A stretch of 64,000 nucleotides of DNA from Sphingomonas taxi (GCF_000764535.1 NZ_CP009571.1:310001-374000); one strand, 5' to 3'. Shown: positions 1 to 9,010, counted from the first letter of the stretch. Notes: generated by a model not told the origin, from the sequence alone. Numbers and translations: made by a program.

Positions 1-170
1 TACCGGCCGAGCAAACGCTTGAGCGGCCACAGGGCGGCGACGATGATCGCTGCGAAGGCGATCGGCATAATCACCGCGAACGCGCTGCGCAGTGCGGCAA
101 TCAACATGATCGCGGCAATGATCGTCAGCATGCGGTTGTGGTAGCGGCCCTGAACCTGACTCTGGGTCAT
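1..170 (-). CDS. AI-2E family transporter, N-terminal part only
   Basis: The minus strand starts with ATG at 170 and reads about 56 residues to the window edge: a short polar start (MTQSQVQGRYHNR), then two hydrophobic stretches and the WPLKRLLGR segment. This matches the N-terminus of the AI-2E/PerM family of polytopic inner-membrane proteins, which have about 350 residues and 7-8 helices. The rest lies outside the window. Its ATG overlaps the stop of the next gene region by 4 bases (ATGA), so it is probably translationally coupled to the YihY/BrkB gene that precedes it on this strand. The substrate cannot be told from the sequence. Confidence 0.7.
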   Translation of the reverse strand, partial: MTQSQVQGRYHNRMLTIIAAIMLIAALRSAFAVIMPIAFAAIIVAALWPLKRLLGR

Positions 171-1060
171 TCTTGTCGCTCCTCAATCTTAATGCCCGCA
201 TCAGCCATGACCTCAGCATTGAGGCGCGCGCCGAGCAGTAGCGCCCAGGCGGACACCATCAGCCACAGCATCAGCACAACCACTGCTGCAAGCGAGCCAT
301 AGGTGTCGTCGAACCGCGCGACGTGCGCGACGTAAGTACGAAATAGGATCGTCGCGATGAGCCACATCGTCACGCCTCCGACTGTTCCCGGCAAGGCGTC
401 GCGCCACCCGATCGCCCGTTCTGAGGCGGGGGCGTAGCGGTAGATCAGGATCAGGCCGGCGCCGGCGCCGAGCGTCAGCGACCCGAACAAGGTGAGGGTG
501 GAGGCAAGTCGCGCGCCAGGCAAGCCGTCAGGAACATAGCTCTGGAGAAACGCCAGGATCGATAGCGACGCCAAGGCCGTCAATACGAGCGCGGCACAGC
601 CGAGCACCAGCGCGGTCGAGACGAATTGCCGGCGCAGCCCACGACGCTCCCGCTCGATCCGGTAGGCGAGATTGATGCCGTGAAGCAGCGATCGACCGGC
701 ACGCCGCGCGCTGAACAGCGCGATCGCAACCGATACGAGGAGCGTTGCAACGGAGGCCCGATCGGTTGCCAGCGTATTGTGCAATCCTCTGGAGACAATC
801 GGCCTCGCGTCGACCGGCATGATCGCAGTCAATGTTTCGAGGTTTCGCGTAACTGTATGGGCTGGCACGAAGAAGCCGTACGCACCGGCGATCAGGCCAA
901 TGAGCGGGATGATCGCGAGAAAGGCGGCAAAAGCAATCGAGCTTGCCGCGATGCCGAAATCGTCGCGCATACCGCTGCGGATCGTTCGCCACGACAGCAC
1001 AAACAAGCGCCGGGTCATCGTCAACCACGTCGGACTTCGCGTAATTGTAGTCTCGCCCAT
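167..1060 (-). CDS. YihY/BrkB family inner-membrane protein
   Basis: A 297-aa polytopic membrane protein. After a basic N-terminus come hydrophobic segments near residues 40-65, 100-115, 145-170, 190-205 and 225-275. The family features FGIAASSIAFAAF, an ARRAGRSLLHGINLAYR stretch after helix 2, and a C-terminal LWLMVSAWALLLGARLNAE segment are visible. The family was once called ribonuclease BN, but members are now regarded as membrane proteins of unclear function. It overlaps the downstream AI-2E-type gene by 4 bases and diverges from the DUF2254 gene across a 118-bp promoter region. Length is normal for the family. Confidence 0.88.
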   Translation of the reverse strand: MGETTITRSPTWLTMTRRLFVLSWRTIRSGMRDDFGIAASSIAFAAFLAIIPLIGLIAGAYGFFVPAHTVTRNLETLTAIMPVDARPIVSRGLHNTLATDRASVATLLVSVAIALFSARRAGRSLLHGINLAYRIERERRGLRRQFVSTALVLGCAALVLTALASLSILAFLQSYVPDGLPGARLASTLTLFGSLTLGAGAGLILIYRYAPASERAIGWRDALPGTVGGVTMWLIATILFRTYVAHVARFDDTYGSLAAVVVLMLWLMVSAWALLLGARLNAEVMADAGIKIEERQE

Positions 1061-1099
1061 CGCCCGCAGAATCGCCCCTTACCCCAATCGGCCATATTG

Positions 1100-1111
1100 C
1101 CCATGCATGGG
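1100..1111. promoter_or_regulatory. Perfect 12-bp palindrome in a divergent promoter region
   Basis: CCCATGCATGGG is a perfect palindrome near the middle of the 118-bp region between the divergent YihY/BrkB and DUF2254 genes. Position and symmetry fit an operator for a dimeric regulator acting on both genes. No regulator gene lies next to it, so the assignment is inference; a chance palindrome is possible. Confidence 0.35.
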
Positions 1112-1178
1112 GTGATGAGGTCGTAACGTTCATCTTCGACTTAGGTGACAGCGGCTGCGAAAAGGATGAAAAGCCCAA

Positions 1179-2411
1179 ATGATCTCCAAGGATCGCATCG
1201 GCTGGCTCGTCCGGCGTATCACTCGAAAAATCTGGTTTCGCGCAGCGCTTATCAGCACCGCCAGCGTGGTGCTTGCCGCCTTTGCCGGCATCGTCGCTCG
1301 GGCCGTACCGTATCATTTCACCGGCGACATCGGGCAGGACGCCGTCGGCACGGTGTTGGAGATCATCGCCTCGTCAATGCTGGCCGTCACTACCTTCTCT
1401 TTGACGGCAATGGTCAGCGCCTATTCGTCAGCCACGCAACTGGCGACGCCTCGTGCAACGCAATTGCTGATATCAGACCGGATGTCGCAGAACGCACTTT
1501 CGACGTTCTTGGGCGCGTTCATCTTTGCAATCGTCGGCATCATCGGTTTGCAGACCCGGCTGTACGGCGGGCAAGGACGCGTGCTGCTCTTGATCGCCAC
1601 AATCCTCCTCGTAGCGCTGGTTGTTATCACGCTGCTGCGCTGGATCGCGCATCTCGCAGCCTTCGGGCGTATGTCGGACGTGATCGACCGGGTGGAGGAT
1701 GCCGCGAGATCCGCCATGCAGGACTTTGCTAAAGACCCTTATGGCGGGGGGAGGGCGCCAATAGCACTACCCGCCGACGCACGACCGATCGTGTCCGACA
1801 CGATCGGCTATGTCACCCACATCGACTTCGATCGCCTATTGGCTCAAGCGCGACGCCACGGCATCGCTGTGCATGTGGCGGCCATTCCGGGAACGCTGGT
1901 GCACAAAGGCCGTCCGTTGCTCCACGTGATCGGGAGCGACGAGCCAAATGATGGCGTACTGGCTCAGGCGTTCACAATCGAGCGGCACCGAGACTTCGAT
2001 CATGATCCACGCTTAGGCCTGATCGCGCTTGGCGAGATCGCAGGGCGAGCACTCGCGCCCGCCACCAATGACCCGGGCACCGCAGTCGAGGTACTGAACG
2101 CGTTGCTTCGTACTTTGAGTGAGTTGCCGGCGCAGGACTCTCTCGCACATGCCGACCTACCGTCTGTCTATGTGCCGCGCCCCTCCACCGATGAGTTGAT
2201 CCGAGCCGGCTTTGCTCCGATCGTCCGCGAAGGGGCAGGTGAGGAAGAGGTTGCGATACGGGCCTTCAAGGTGCTGGCTGCTCTGGGGGAAGCGATGCCC
2301 CATGCTCGTGAGGTCGCACAGGCGCTGGCTGGCGAGCTTAAGGACAACGTTGAGCGGGTGATGCTCGACAAGGCTTCCGCCGCCCGAACGCTAACCATCT
2401 ATAGCAGCTGA
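1179..2411 (+). CDS. DUF2254 domain membrane protein
   Basis: A 410-aa protein with four predicted helices in the first 160 residues (about 22-42, 60-85, 108-125, 135-155), followed by a soluble C-terminal domain. The pattern TTFSLTAMVSAYSSATQLATPRATQLL, shortened here to its key TFSLTAM and ATPRA elements, is typical of DUF2254. The soluble part contains the conserved region around ALAPATNDPGTAVEVLN. Members are inner-membrane proteins of unknown function; homology to channels has been proposed but not shown. ATG at 1179 is preceded by AAGGATG. It is divergent to the YihY gene, so both may answer to the same envelope signal. Confidence 0.85.
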   Translation: MISKDRIGWLVRRITRKIWFRAALISTASVVLAAFAGIVARAVPYHFTGDIGQDAVGTVLEIIASSMLAVTTFSLTAMVSAYSSATQLATPRATQLLISDRMSQNALSTFLGAFIFAIVGIIGLQTRLYGGQGRVLLLIATILLVALVVITLLRWIAHLAAFGRMSDVIDRVEDAARSAMQDFAKDPYGGGRAPIALPADARPIVSDTIGYVTHIDFDRLLAQARRHGIAVHVAAIPGTLVHKGRPLLHVIGSDEPNDGVLAQAFTIERHRDFDHDPRLGLIALGEIAGRALAPATNDPGTAVEVLNALLRTLSELPAQDSLAHADLPSVYVPRPSTDELIRAGFAPIVREGAGEEEVAIRAFKVLAALGEAMPHAREVAQALAGELKDNVERVMLDKASAARTLTIYSS

Positions 2412-2454
2412 CGTCGACAAGGCAGGGAGCCCGGGTGGTTTGCCCGTTACGAAT

Positions 2455-2514
2455 GTGAACGAGCGGCAGAAACCGAGAAGCCCATTCTATGCCGCGAATG
2501 ACCGAATGTGGGTC
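2455..2514 (+). repeat. Dispersed intergenic repeat, copy 1
   Basis: Two related halves are seen: TGAACGAGCGGCAGAAACCG, then after about 20 bases GAATGACCGAATGTGGGTC. The same two-part pattern recurs about 17 times between genes in this window (see finding on dispersed repeats). Confidence 0.6.
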
Positions 2515-2598
2515 TGTTGAGCCAGGTTTTCCGGTGGGTTATCCATCAGCGATCGTCTACCGATCCAGTGTTGGCCGGGATCCGCGAGAAGCGTCTTC

Positions 2599-3627
2599 CT
2601 AGTCGCAAGTCGCGTCCGGCTGATCCACCTTGCGGCGCCAGCAGGCGATGATCGCGCCTCGCGCGGCGAGGTTGGGCGCTTTAACGAGTTGCCGGAGGTG
2701 CTGTAGGGCAACCTGCTTGTCGCAGCTGCCGTTAGCAGCATAGAGGATAGGGCGATCGGCGGTTCCCAGGTTGCAGGTCTCGGCCGCCTTGGGCGTTGTA
2801 AGCGCGGTTGCCGGCATGCCTCCACCAAGGTTGGTGAGATAGAGCGCGGTTAACACCATTATCCGCGGTCCTGGCGAGACGAACGTCGTCAGCCATACGA
2901 CCCCAAGAACCGTTCCCCCCAGTACCCAGCCGCGTGGCAGCAAGAAGCATAGGATCATCTGCCCTGCCGAGACCGCCAGCGCGATCGCAAATGGCGTAGC
3001 GCCGCCGAGCTGCAGGCGAAGTACCGAGTCGAGATTGATGGCGAAGACAAGAAACAGAAGGCTGGCAGTGCTAACCCACAACAGCAGCAAGCCAGCGGGT
3101 TTGGCGTAGCCCTCACTCAGGAAGGGCTCCTGACGCATGTGGAAAAACAGGAGGCCTGCAGCGACGCCCACCGGCAGGGCAATGCCGATGGCGAGCGGGA
3201 TGCTCCCGCCAAGGCCGCCGATCACGAACAGGATAACGAGCGCCATCACCGCTCCGGCGAAGAAGCCGGCGCGGGTAGCGAAAGGTGCCGGCTGGCCACT
3301 ATGAAGCGAAGCCATGATCGGGGCACCACCGGTGAACATCGCGCCCAGCGCCGCCAATGCAAGCACGAGCAGGGCGCCGAAGAGGACGAGCACGGCCCAT
3401 GTTCCGGCGAAGTCGAGCGGAACCCCGGTCTGGCCGGTCGCGCCCAGATAATCGTTAAGCAGCAGCCAGGAAAGGAAGCTCATTACCAGCCAAGCTAGCC
3501 CACCGAGCTTGAGGCCGGTGTCGAGCAAAGGCTGCCATCGCGTGTTGAACGCGAGCAACCGTGCGGCCCGATCGTGCGACCGCCGTCGAGCAATGGCGCG
3601 TTCCCGAGCCTGTTCCACGTACCGCAT
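2599..3627 (-). CDS. Multi-pass membrane protein of unknown function
   Basis: A 342-aa protein if started at ATG 3627, which has a strong GAGGAAGG ribosome site 5 bases upstream; a longer start at 3663 lacks one. The N-terminal 45 residues are basic and polar. About nine hydrophobic stretches follow, ending near residue 270. The last 70 residues are soluble and carry four cysteines (CNL, SCDK, ACWRRK, TCD) that could form disulfides in the periplasm. I recognise no family. It is convergent with the DUF2254 gene and divergent from the response regulator. Confidence 0.6.
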   Translation of the reverse strand: MRYVEQARERAIARRRSHDRAARLLAFNTRWQPLLDTGLKLGGLAWLVMSFLSWLLLNDYLGATGQTGVPLDFAGTWAVLVLFGALLVLALAALGAMFTGGAPIMASLHSGQPAPFATRAGFFAGAVMALVILFVIGGLGGSIPLAIGIALPVGVAAGLLFFHMRQEPFLSEGYAKPAGLLLLWVSTASLLFLVFAINLDSVLRLQLGGATPFAIALAVSAGQMILCFLLPRGWVLGGTVLGVVWLTTFVSPGPRIMVLTALYLTNLGGGMPATALTTPKAAETCNLGTADRPILYAANGSCDKQVALQHLRQLVKAPNLAARGAIIACWRRKVDQPDATCD

Positions 3628-3736
3628 GAGCCTTCCTCCACCCAAATTTGGACTGCTGACCAAAGCGCGGTAACGCTGTCACGCCCTGTTACATGTCGAT
3701 GCGAATAGCGTGGTGGCCAAGCCGTCGTCGAGTAAG

Positions 3737-3762
3737 TGAACGAATGGCCGAAGTTCGGGAGA
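3737..3762 (+). repeat. Dispersed intergenic repeat, half copy
   Basis: Only the first half of the dispersed element is present: TGAACGAATGGCCGAAGTTC followed by GGGAG. It lies just upstream of the response-regulator start. Confidence 0.4.
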
Positions 3763-3875
3763 TAAAAAAGGCGTCGCGCGCGACCGCAGCTGGGTTACCT
3801 CGCGGCTTGGATGATGCGATACCTTTGTTGCAGACTTGCAATGCGGTGGATACGTTCGGCGTTCACCGTCGCCAT

Positions 3876-4625
3876 ATGCCAGAGCCCGCCCACGTCTTGG
3901 ATCTCGAAACCGCCATTCTCGTCGTGGACGATGATCCGGACATTCGCGAACTGCTCGCGACCTTCCTGATCGGCCATGGCTATATCGCGGACAGGGCGGA
4001 GGATGCGGCCGCGATGCGCATGGCGCTGTCCCGCCGGTCCTATGCGCTGATCGTGCTGGATGTCATGATGCCGGGGGAGGACGGTCTGGCCGTCCTGCGC
4101 TCGCTCGACCGGGCCGGTGCGCCGGCGGTGATCATGCTGTCGACGATCGCCGGCGACGTCGATCGCATCGTCGGTCTCGAGATGGGCGCAGACGATTACA
4201 TCGCCAAACCGGCCAATCCGCGCGAGTTGCTGGCGCGGATCCGCTCGGTGCTGCGCCGCAAGGAGACGGCCATGCCGGCTCCGCGGCGGACGGCGCACAG
4301 GGCGTTCCAGCGTTTCGCGGGGTGGCGCTTCGATCCGATCGGCCGGGAATTGTACGACCCCGACGACGTCCTCATCCATCTGTCCGACGGCGAGTTCCGC
4401 CTGCTGATCACGCTGACCGAGCGCCCGCGCCGGGTGCTGTCGCGGGACATGCTGCTCGATCTGTCCCGCGGTCCCGCCGCGGAGAATTTCGATCGGGCGA
4501 TCGACGTCCAGATCAGCCGCCTGCGCCGGAAGATGAGCCGGCTGGACGGGCAGGGCGGTGACGATCTGATCCGTACCGTCCGCAACGAAGGCTATATGTT
4601 CTCGGCAGATGTCGAGGTCCGCTAA
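3876..4625 (+). CDS. OmpR-family response regulator
   Basis: A 249-aa two-domain regulator. The receiver domain spans about residues 12-125: acidic pocket VVDDDPD, phospho-acceptor Asp in LIVLDVMMPGEDG, and the conserved Lys in DDYIAKPANP. A winged-helix DNA-binding domain follows (about 145-245), ending NEGYMFSADV. An upstream ATG at 3693 in the same frame would add 61 residues with no domain character, so 3876 is preferred. It overlaps the sensor kinase gene by 17 bases, so the two are co-transcribed and form a two-component pair. The TFLIGHGYIADRAEDA region is normal for the family. Confidence 0.92.
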   Translation: MPEPAHVLDLETAILVVDDDPDIRELLATFLIGHGYIADRAEDAAAMRMALSRRSYALIVLDVMMPGEDGLAVLRSLDRAGAPAVIMLSTIAGDVDRIVGLEMGADDYIAKPANPRELLARIRSVLRRKETAMPAPRRTAHRAFQRFAGWRFDPIGRELYDPDDVLIHLSDGEFRLLITLTERPRRVLSRDMLLDLSRGPAAENFDRAIDVQISRLRRKMSRLDGQGGDDLIRTVRNEGYMFSADVEVR

Positions 4626-5880
4626 CGCCCCCTCGATCGTCTGGCCGATCTTCGCGCTGGTCATCGTCTCGGTCATCGTCGCCGCGATGGTGCTGTTCGC
4701 CGTCACCTTCAGCGGTCCGCCGCCGCGCGAGATGGCCGGAGGCGTCGCGAAGGCCGCGCAGATGCTACGGAGCGGGGTGCCGCCGGCACGGGACGGGCCG
4801 AGCCCGACGTTCCGGACGATGCCGACCGCCCCGACCGCCCCCGCAGGCTTTCACGTCGATGGCGCAGCGGCCGCGCAACTCGCCGCCGCGCTCGCCGTGC
4901 CGCGCCGCGACGTCCTGGTCCTTACGATGCGGCCGCAGGACGAGCCGGGCGGCGGCCTTGGCCGCGACTTCGTGCTCGGCTGGCGCACCGCGGCCGGATG
5001 GCGGGTGTTGGAGAGCCCGCGGCCCTTGCTCGGCGCCTGGCATGTGCGGACGCTGGCCGCGATGCTGCTCGCGATCGTCGCGCTGGCGGTGCCGGCCTGG
5101 GCGCTGGCGCGGGCGATCTCGCGGCCCCTGGCGGCGGTCGCGCGGGCGGCGGAACAGGCGCATGCCGGCGCGAGCCTCCCGCCCCTGCCGCAGGGCGGCG
5201 CGCGCGAGGTCCGGGCCCTGTCGCGCTCGGTGGCCGGCATGCATGCGCGCCTCGCCGCTCATGCCGAGGGGCGCACGACGATGCTGGCCGCGATCGCGCA
5301 CGATATGGGCACCCCGCTGTCGCGGCTCGCCTTCCGGATTGAAGCACTGCCCGAGGCCGCGCGGGAGCGGGCGCTCGGCGATATCGCCGAGATGCGCGGC
5401 ATGATCGCTGCGGCGCTGTCGTTCGCCCGCGACGAGCGCAGCGACGTCACCGGCCGGCTCGACCTCCGCAGCCTGATCGAAAGCCTCGTCGACGATCTGG
5501 CGGATGTCGGCACACCGATCGCCGCGGCGCCGGGGCCGCGCGCCGTCATCCGCGGCGATGCCGCCAGCCTGCGCCGGCTGTTCGCCAATCTCATCGAGAA
5601 TGGCGTGCGCTACGGTGGCGGTGGCGAGATCGGCTGGCAGCTCGTCGATGACGCGGTCGTCGTCCGGATCGACGATCGTGGCCCGGGCATCGCGCCGGAC
5701 ATGCTCGAACGGGTGTTCGAACCCTTCGTCCGCGGCGATCCCTCGCGCAATCGCGCAACGGGCGGGACCGGTCTCGGCCTCGCCATCGCCCGCTCGATCG
5801 CCACCCGTCACGGCGGACAGGTGCGGCTGGAAAACCGCGCGGTCGGCGCGCGCGCGACGGTGATCCTGCCGATCGCCTGA
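4609..5880 (+). CDS. Sensor histidine kinase
   Basis: A 423-aa membrane kinase. Helix 1 is at about residues 10-32, a periplasmic loop of about 110 residues rich in Pro and Arg follows, and helix 2 is at about 147-168. Then come a HAMP-like linker (to about 220), the dimerisation/phosphorylation box IAHDMGTPLSRL near residue 228, and the ATPase domain with NLIENGVRYGG (N box), DRGPGIAP (G1) and GGTGLGLAIARS (G2). Length and order match EnvZ-like kinases. It is translationally coupled to the response regulator upstream. The signal sensed is not evident; the next gene on the same strand encodes an exported intradiol-dioxygenase-like protein. Confidence 0.92.
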   Translation: MSRSANAPSIVWPIFALVIVSVIVAAMVLFAVTFSGPPPREMAGGVAKAAQMLRSGVPPARDGPSPTFRTMPTAPTAPAGFHVDGAAAAQLAAALAVPRRDVLVLTMRPQDEPGGGLGRDFVLGWRTAAGWRVLESPRPLLGAWHVRTLAAMLLAIVALAVPAWALARAISRPLAAVARAAEQAHAGASLPPLPQGGAREVRALSRSVAGMHARLAAHAEGRTTMLAAIAHDMGTPLSRLAFRIEALPEAARERALGDIAEMRGMIAAALSFARDERSDVTGRLDLRSLIESLVDDLADVGTPIAAAPGPRAVIRGDAASLRRLFANLIENGVRYGGGGEIGWQLVDDAVVVRIDDRGPGIAPDMLERVFEPFVRGDPSRNRATGGTGLGLAIARSIATRHGGQVRLENRAVGARATVILPIA

Positions 5881-5972
5881 TGTGACAGCGACCGTCATAT
5901 TGTTGCAGCCGGCTGACATACGCCGGTGACGCCGGGGCTCGATGCAAGGCCATCAATCCTTGCGGAGCCTAT

Positions 5973-6878
5973 ATGACCCAGCATCACGACGATCACGGCC
6001 ACAGCCTGGCAGAGGACATGCCGCTGATGGAGGCGATGATCGGGCGTCGTCGCGCGCTGCGCTGGTTCGCCGGCGCCGGCACCGCCGCCCTCGTCGCCGG
6101 CTGCGGCGGGAACGGCAGCGATGCCTCGTCGGCGAGCGTCGCGGTGGTGACCGGCACGACCCCGACGCCTACGCCGACGGCGACGACGGCCACACCCACG
6201 CCGAGCGCCACGACCGGTACCTGCGTCAAGGATGCCAGCGAAACGAACGGGCCCTATCCGGCCGACGGCACCAATACGTCGAGCGGCTCGACGTCCAACG
6301 CGCTGACGGCGAGCGGCATCGTACGCAGCGATATCCGGTCCAGCTTCCTCGGCACCAGCACGACGACCGCCACCGGTGTGCAGTTGAAGCTGACGCTGAC
6401 CGTCGTCGACGTGAACAGCAGCTGTGCCGCGCTGGCCGGCTATGCCGTCTACATCTGGTGCTGCGATCGCAACGGGCTCTATTCGCTCTATACCGCCGCG
6501 GCGGAAAGCTATCTGCGCGGCATTCAGGTGACCGACGCCAACGGGCAGGTGACGTTCACGCTGATCTTCCCCGGATGCTATTCGGGACGATGGCCGCACA
6601 TCCACGTCGAGGTGTTCTCCTCGCTCGCCACCGCGACCAGCGGCCGCTACGCCTCCCTGGTCGGGCAGCTGGCGATGCCCGCCGCCGCTTGCTCGACCGT
6701 CTATGCCGATACCGCGACCTATCCGTCGAGCGCCCGCAATTTCGCGCAGATCTCGCTGTCGAGCGACAACGTCTTCGGTGACAACAGCACGGCCCAAATC
6801 GCACAGCAGACGCCGACGCTCACCGGAAACATCGCGGCGGGGTACATCGGTACTGCCACGATCGGTTTGGCACGCTGA
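5973..6878 (+). CDS. Exported intradiol ring-cleavage dioxygenase-like lipoprotein
   Basis: A 301-aa protein related to the beta fold of protocatechuate/catechol intradiol dioxygenases. It opens with a twin-arginine-type signal (RRRALRWF near residue 25) followed by a lipobox-like LVAGC with Cys44. This suggests Tat export and lipid anchoring. A Thr/Pro repeat linker (about 55-72) follows. The catalytic domain keeps the family pattern: ETNGPYP, WCCDRNGLYS, LRGIQVTDANGQVTF, and PGCYSGRWPHIHVEV. Both candidate tyrosine ligands (GLYS, GCYS) and both histidines (HIH) of the Fe(III) site are present. An extracytoplasmic member probably does not serve a standard aromatic pathway; the substrate is unknown. 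It lies 92 bases after the sensor kinase on the same strand and may belong to its regulon. Confidence 0.88.
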   Translation: MTQHHDDHGHSLAEDMPLMEAMIGRRRALRWFAGAGTAALVAGCGGNGSDASSASVAVVTGTTPTPTPTATTATPTPSATTGTCVKDASETNGPYPADGTNTSSGSTSNALTASGIVRSDIRSSFLGTSTTTATGVQLKLTLTVVDVNSSCAALAGYAVYIWCCDRNGLYSLYTAAAESYLRGIQVTDANGQVTFTLIFPGCYSGRWPHIHVEVFSSLATATSGRYASLVGQLAMPAAACSTVYADTATYPSSARNFAQISLSSDNVFGDNSTAQIAQQTPTLTGNIAAGYIGTATIGLAR

Positions 6879-7181
6879 CTTGCTCGCCACGGCGTGCGCC
6901 CTATGTTTGTCACGCCTTGCTGGCGCAGAGCCGGCGCCCCCCAATGATGTATATGTTTGAGATGATCGGCAACCGTTTGGCGGCAGACATCCTGAACCAA
7001 CCTTCGTTTGCTCCAAAGCGGCCGGACCGTGCAAGACCAGATCGCGACGTTCAGTGTGGATTAGGGGGCGGCAAGCTGATCATTTGTAAGGATGAACAAG
7101 CGTCCAAAGTTGGAAAGCGGATCGATTGCTCTGAATGTCCACTTGTGGTCGTTCGCCCCACAGGGCTGTGCCACTCATTCG
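6879..7181. other. Intergenic stretch, no gene seen
   Basis: About 300 bases between the dioxygenase-like gene and the AraC regulator. No ORF with coding character was seen; it contains one clear copy of the dispersed repeat (7093-7150). Confidence 0.6.
7093..7150 (+). repeat. Dispersed intergenic repeat, copy 3
   Basis: First half TGAACAAGCGTCCAAAGTTG, second half TGAATGTCCACTTGTGGTC. It is one of the best-preserved copies and is very close to the copy at 33480-33538. Confidence 0.65.
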
Positions 7182-8099
7182 TCATTGGGCCGTGTCCGAT
7201 ACTCGCGTAAAGCGCATGGGCGGCATGCCGACGTGCCGGGTGAAGGCTGTGCTGAACGTGCTGGCCGATCCATAGCCGACTTGGGCAGCGATCTGACCGA
7301 TCGCGAGATCGCGTGTCCGTAACAGGCGCTTCGCCAACGCCATCCGCCAGGTAAGCAGATACTCGATCGGCGGTATGCCGATCGTGCTGGTGAAGCGTGC
7401 GAAAAAGGCGGAGCGGGACATGGCCGCTTCGGCCGCCAAGTCCGAGACCGTCCACGGATGCGCGGGGCGTGCATGCATGACTCGCAACGCCGCAACCAGT
7501 CGTTCGTCGGACATGCCCCGGGCGAGGCTTGGCATGGCGGCGGGACCGGAGCCGCAGCGCAACGCCTCGATCAGGAGGACCTCGAGCAGGCGTTCCAGCA
7601 CCAATTCGCGTCCAGGCCTTGCCTTACGGGTCTCGTCCCCGACCAGATCCATCAACGTGGCCAGCCGCGGCTCGCCGCGTGCCACCACCATTGCGGGCAG
7701 CAGCGACAGGAGCAGAGCGGCGTCGGGTGATGCGAAACTGCAGATGCCGACCTGCATGCGCAGATTGACGGGCTGATCCACCTGTCCGATGCGGAACCGG
7801 CCCTCACCGATGTCTGTCGGGGTCATCACGGCGCCGTCCGGCGGTGGGTCCATGCTCTCGATGCCGTCTATGGCCCGATCGCCAGTAGCCGGCAGCAGCA
7901 CGAAGTCGCCGGCCCGCACAACGATCGAGGCTTGGCCGGCGTTCACCACCCGGCATTCGCCTTCCAGCACGGCGAAATAGACGGGCTTGCCCTCGACGTC
8001 GCGGCGGATGCGCCAACGACCGGCATATTCGACCAGTTTCGAGAAGCTCGCGGAGGGCCGCAGCAGGGTCACGATCTCGGCAAGCGGATCAATGGTCAT
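7182..8099 (-). CDS. AraC-family transcriptional regulator
   Basis: A 305-aa regulator starting at ATG 8099 (MTIDPLAEIVTLL). Residues 10-180 form the cupin-like ligand domain of the AraC_binding_6 type, with VYFAVLEGECRV and GDFVLLPATG. The C-terminal 100 residues carry two helix-turn-helix motifs: WTVSDLAAEAAMSRSAFFARF, cited here by its core DLAAEAAMSRSAF, and IGQIAAQVGYGSASTFSTAF. In-frame starts upstream would only add non-conserved residues. It diverges from an SDR gene 100 bases away and probably controls it; such AraC-SDR pairs are common. Confidence 0.9.
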   Translation of the reverse strand: MTIDPLAEIVTLLRPSASFSKLVEYAGRWRIRRDVEGKPVYFAVLEGECRVVNAGQASIVVRAGDFVLLPATGDRAIDGIESMDPPPDGAVMTPTDIGEGRFRIGQVDQPVNLRMQVGICSFASPDAALLLSLLPAMVVARGEPRLATLMDLVGDETRKARPGRELVLERLLEVLLIEALRCGSGPAAMPSLARGMSDERLVAALRVMHARPAHPWTVSDLAAEAAMSRSAFFARFTSTIGIPPIEYLLTWRMALAKRLLRTRDLAIGQIAAQVGYGSASTFSTAFTRHVGMPPMRFTRVSDTAQ

Positions 8100-8199
8100 A
8101 TCAGGACGATCGCCAATGAAGTCGGGATTGTCGACCATAGCCAGTCTTGATCCTGGAAACCATCTTCGGCGCTCCCCCCACTCGTCAACGGAGCAAGAC

Positions 8200-8949
8200 A
8201 TGCCCAGCGTCCTCATTACCGGCTGTTCCTCGGGCTTTGGTCTCGAAACCGCAAATCTGTTTCTCGACCGCGGCTGGAGCGTCATCGCGACGATGCGCAC
8301 GCCTGACCCCGGCCTGCTGCCGTCGTCGGACTGGCTCACCATCCTGTCGCTCGACGTCACCGACCGCGACAGCATCGCCAGCGCGGTTGCGCAGGCGGGG
8401 CCGGTAGACGTGCTGGTCAACAATGCCGGTTTCGGCGCCGCGGTCCCGATCGAACTCATCGAGTTTGAGACGGCGCGCCAACTCTTCGAGACTAATACGC
8501 TTGGCACGCTTGCGATGATGCAGGCGGTCCTTCCGGCTTTCCGCGAGCGCCGATCGGGCGTGATCATCAACGTGACCTCGACCGCTACGCTGAAGCCGCT
8601 GCCGCTGGTCAGCACCTATCGCGCCAGCAAGGCCGCAGTGAATGCGCTCACCGAAAGCCTGGCGGTTGAGATGCAGCCGTTCGGCGTACGCGTCCATATC
8701 GTGCTGCCCGGCCGCTCCCCGACGACGCAGTTCGGCGCGAATGCGAGACCGCACCTGCGCGGTTTCGACGATCCCGATTACAAGCCGATGATCGAGGGCA
8801 TGATCAAACAGTTCCAGGAGGACACAGGGCCGGTCACCTATGCCGAAGACGTTGCAGCTGCCGTGTTCGAGGCCGCGACCAACCCGTCCGCACCGCTTAA
8901 GATACCCGCCGGCGCCGATGCGATTGCCTGGATGGCGGACGCCGCCTGA
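8200..8949 (+). CDS. SDR family oxidoreductase
   Basis: A 249-aa classical short-chain dehydrogenase/reductase. The nucleotide-binding motif is TGCSSGFGLE near residue 7, NNAGFGA near 75, and the catalytic Ser-Tyr-Lys shows as NVTSTATL, then STYRASKAA. Substrate unknown; the profile is that of an NAD(P)(H)-dependent alcohol/ketone oxidoreductase. ATG 8200 follows GGAGCAAGAC. A longer reading of the same frame from 7987 would overlap the divergent AraC gene and is not needed. Probably regulated by the adjacent AraC protein. Confidence 0.92.
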   Translation: MPSVLITGCSSGFGLETANLFLDRGWSVIATMRTPDPGLLPSSDWLTILSLDVTDRDSIASAVAQAGPVDVLVNNAGFGAAVPIELIEFETARQLFETNTLGTLAMMQAVLPAFRERRSGVIINVTSTATLKPLPLVSTYRASKAAVNALTESLAVEMQPFGVRVHIVLPGRSPTTQFGANARPHLRGFDDPDYKPMIEGMIKQFQEDTGPVTYAEDVAAAVFEAATNPSAPLKIPAGADAIAWMADAA

Positions 8950-9010
8950 CGTGTGAAACCCGGCGGCCGGCGGGTACCGACCCGCCGGACACCGGGCCAC
9001 AGCCCGAACA

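Noticed and set aside
5895..7034. A 379-aa minus-strand ORF opposite the dioxygenase-like gene
   Set aside because: Low-complexity Arg/Gly-rich translation of a clear signal-peptide gene on the other strand.
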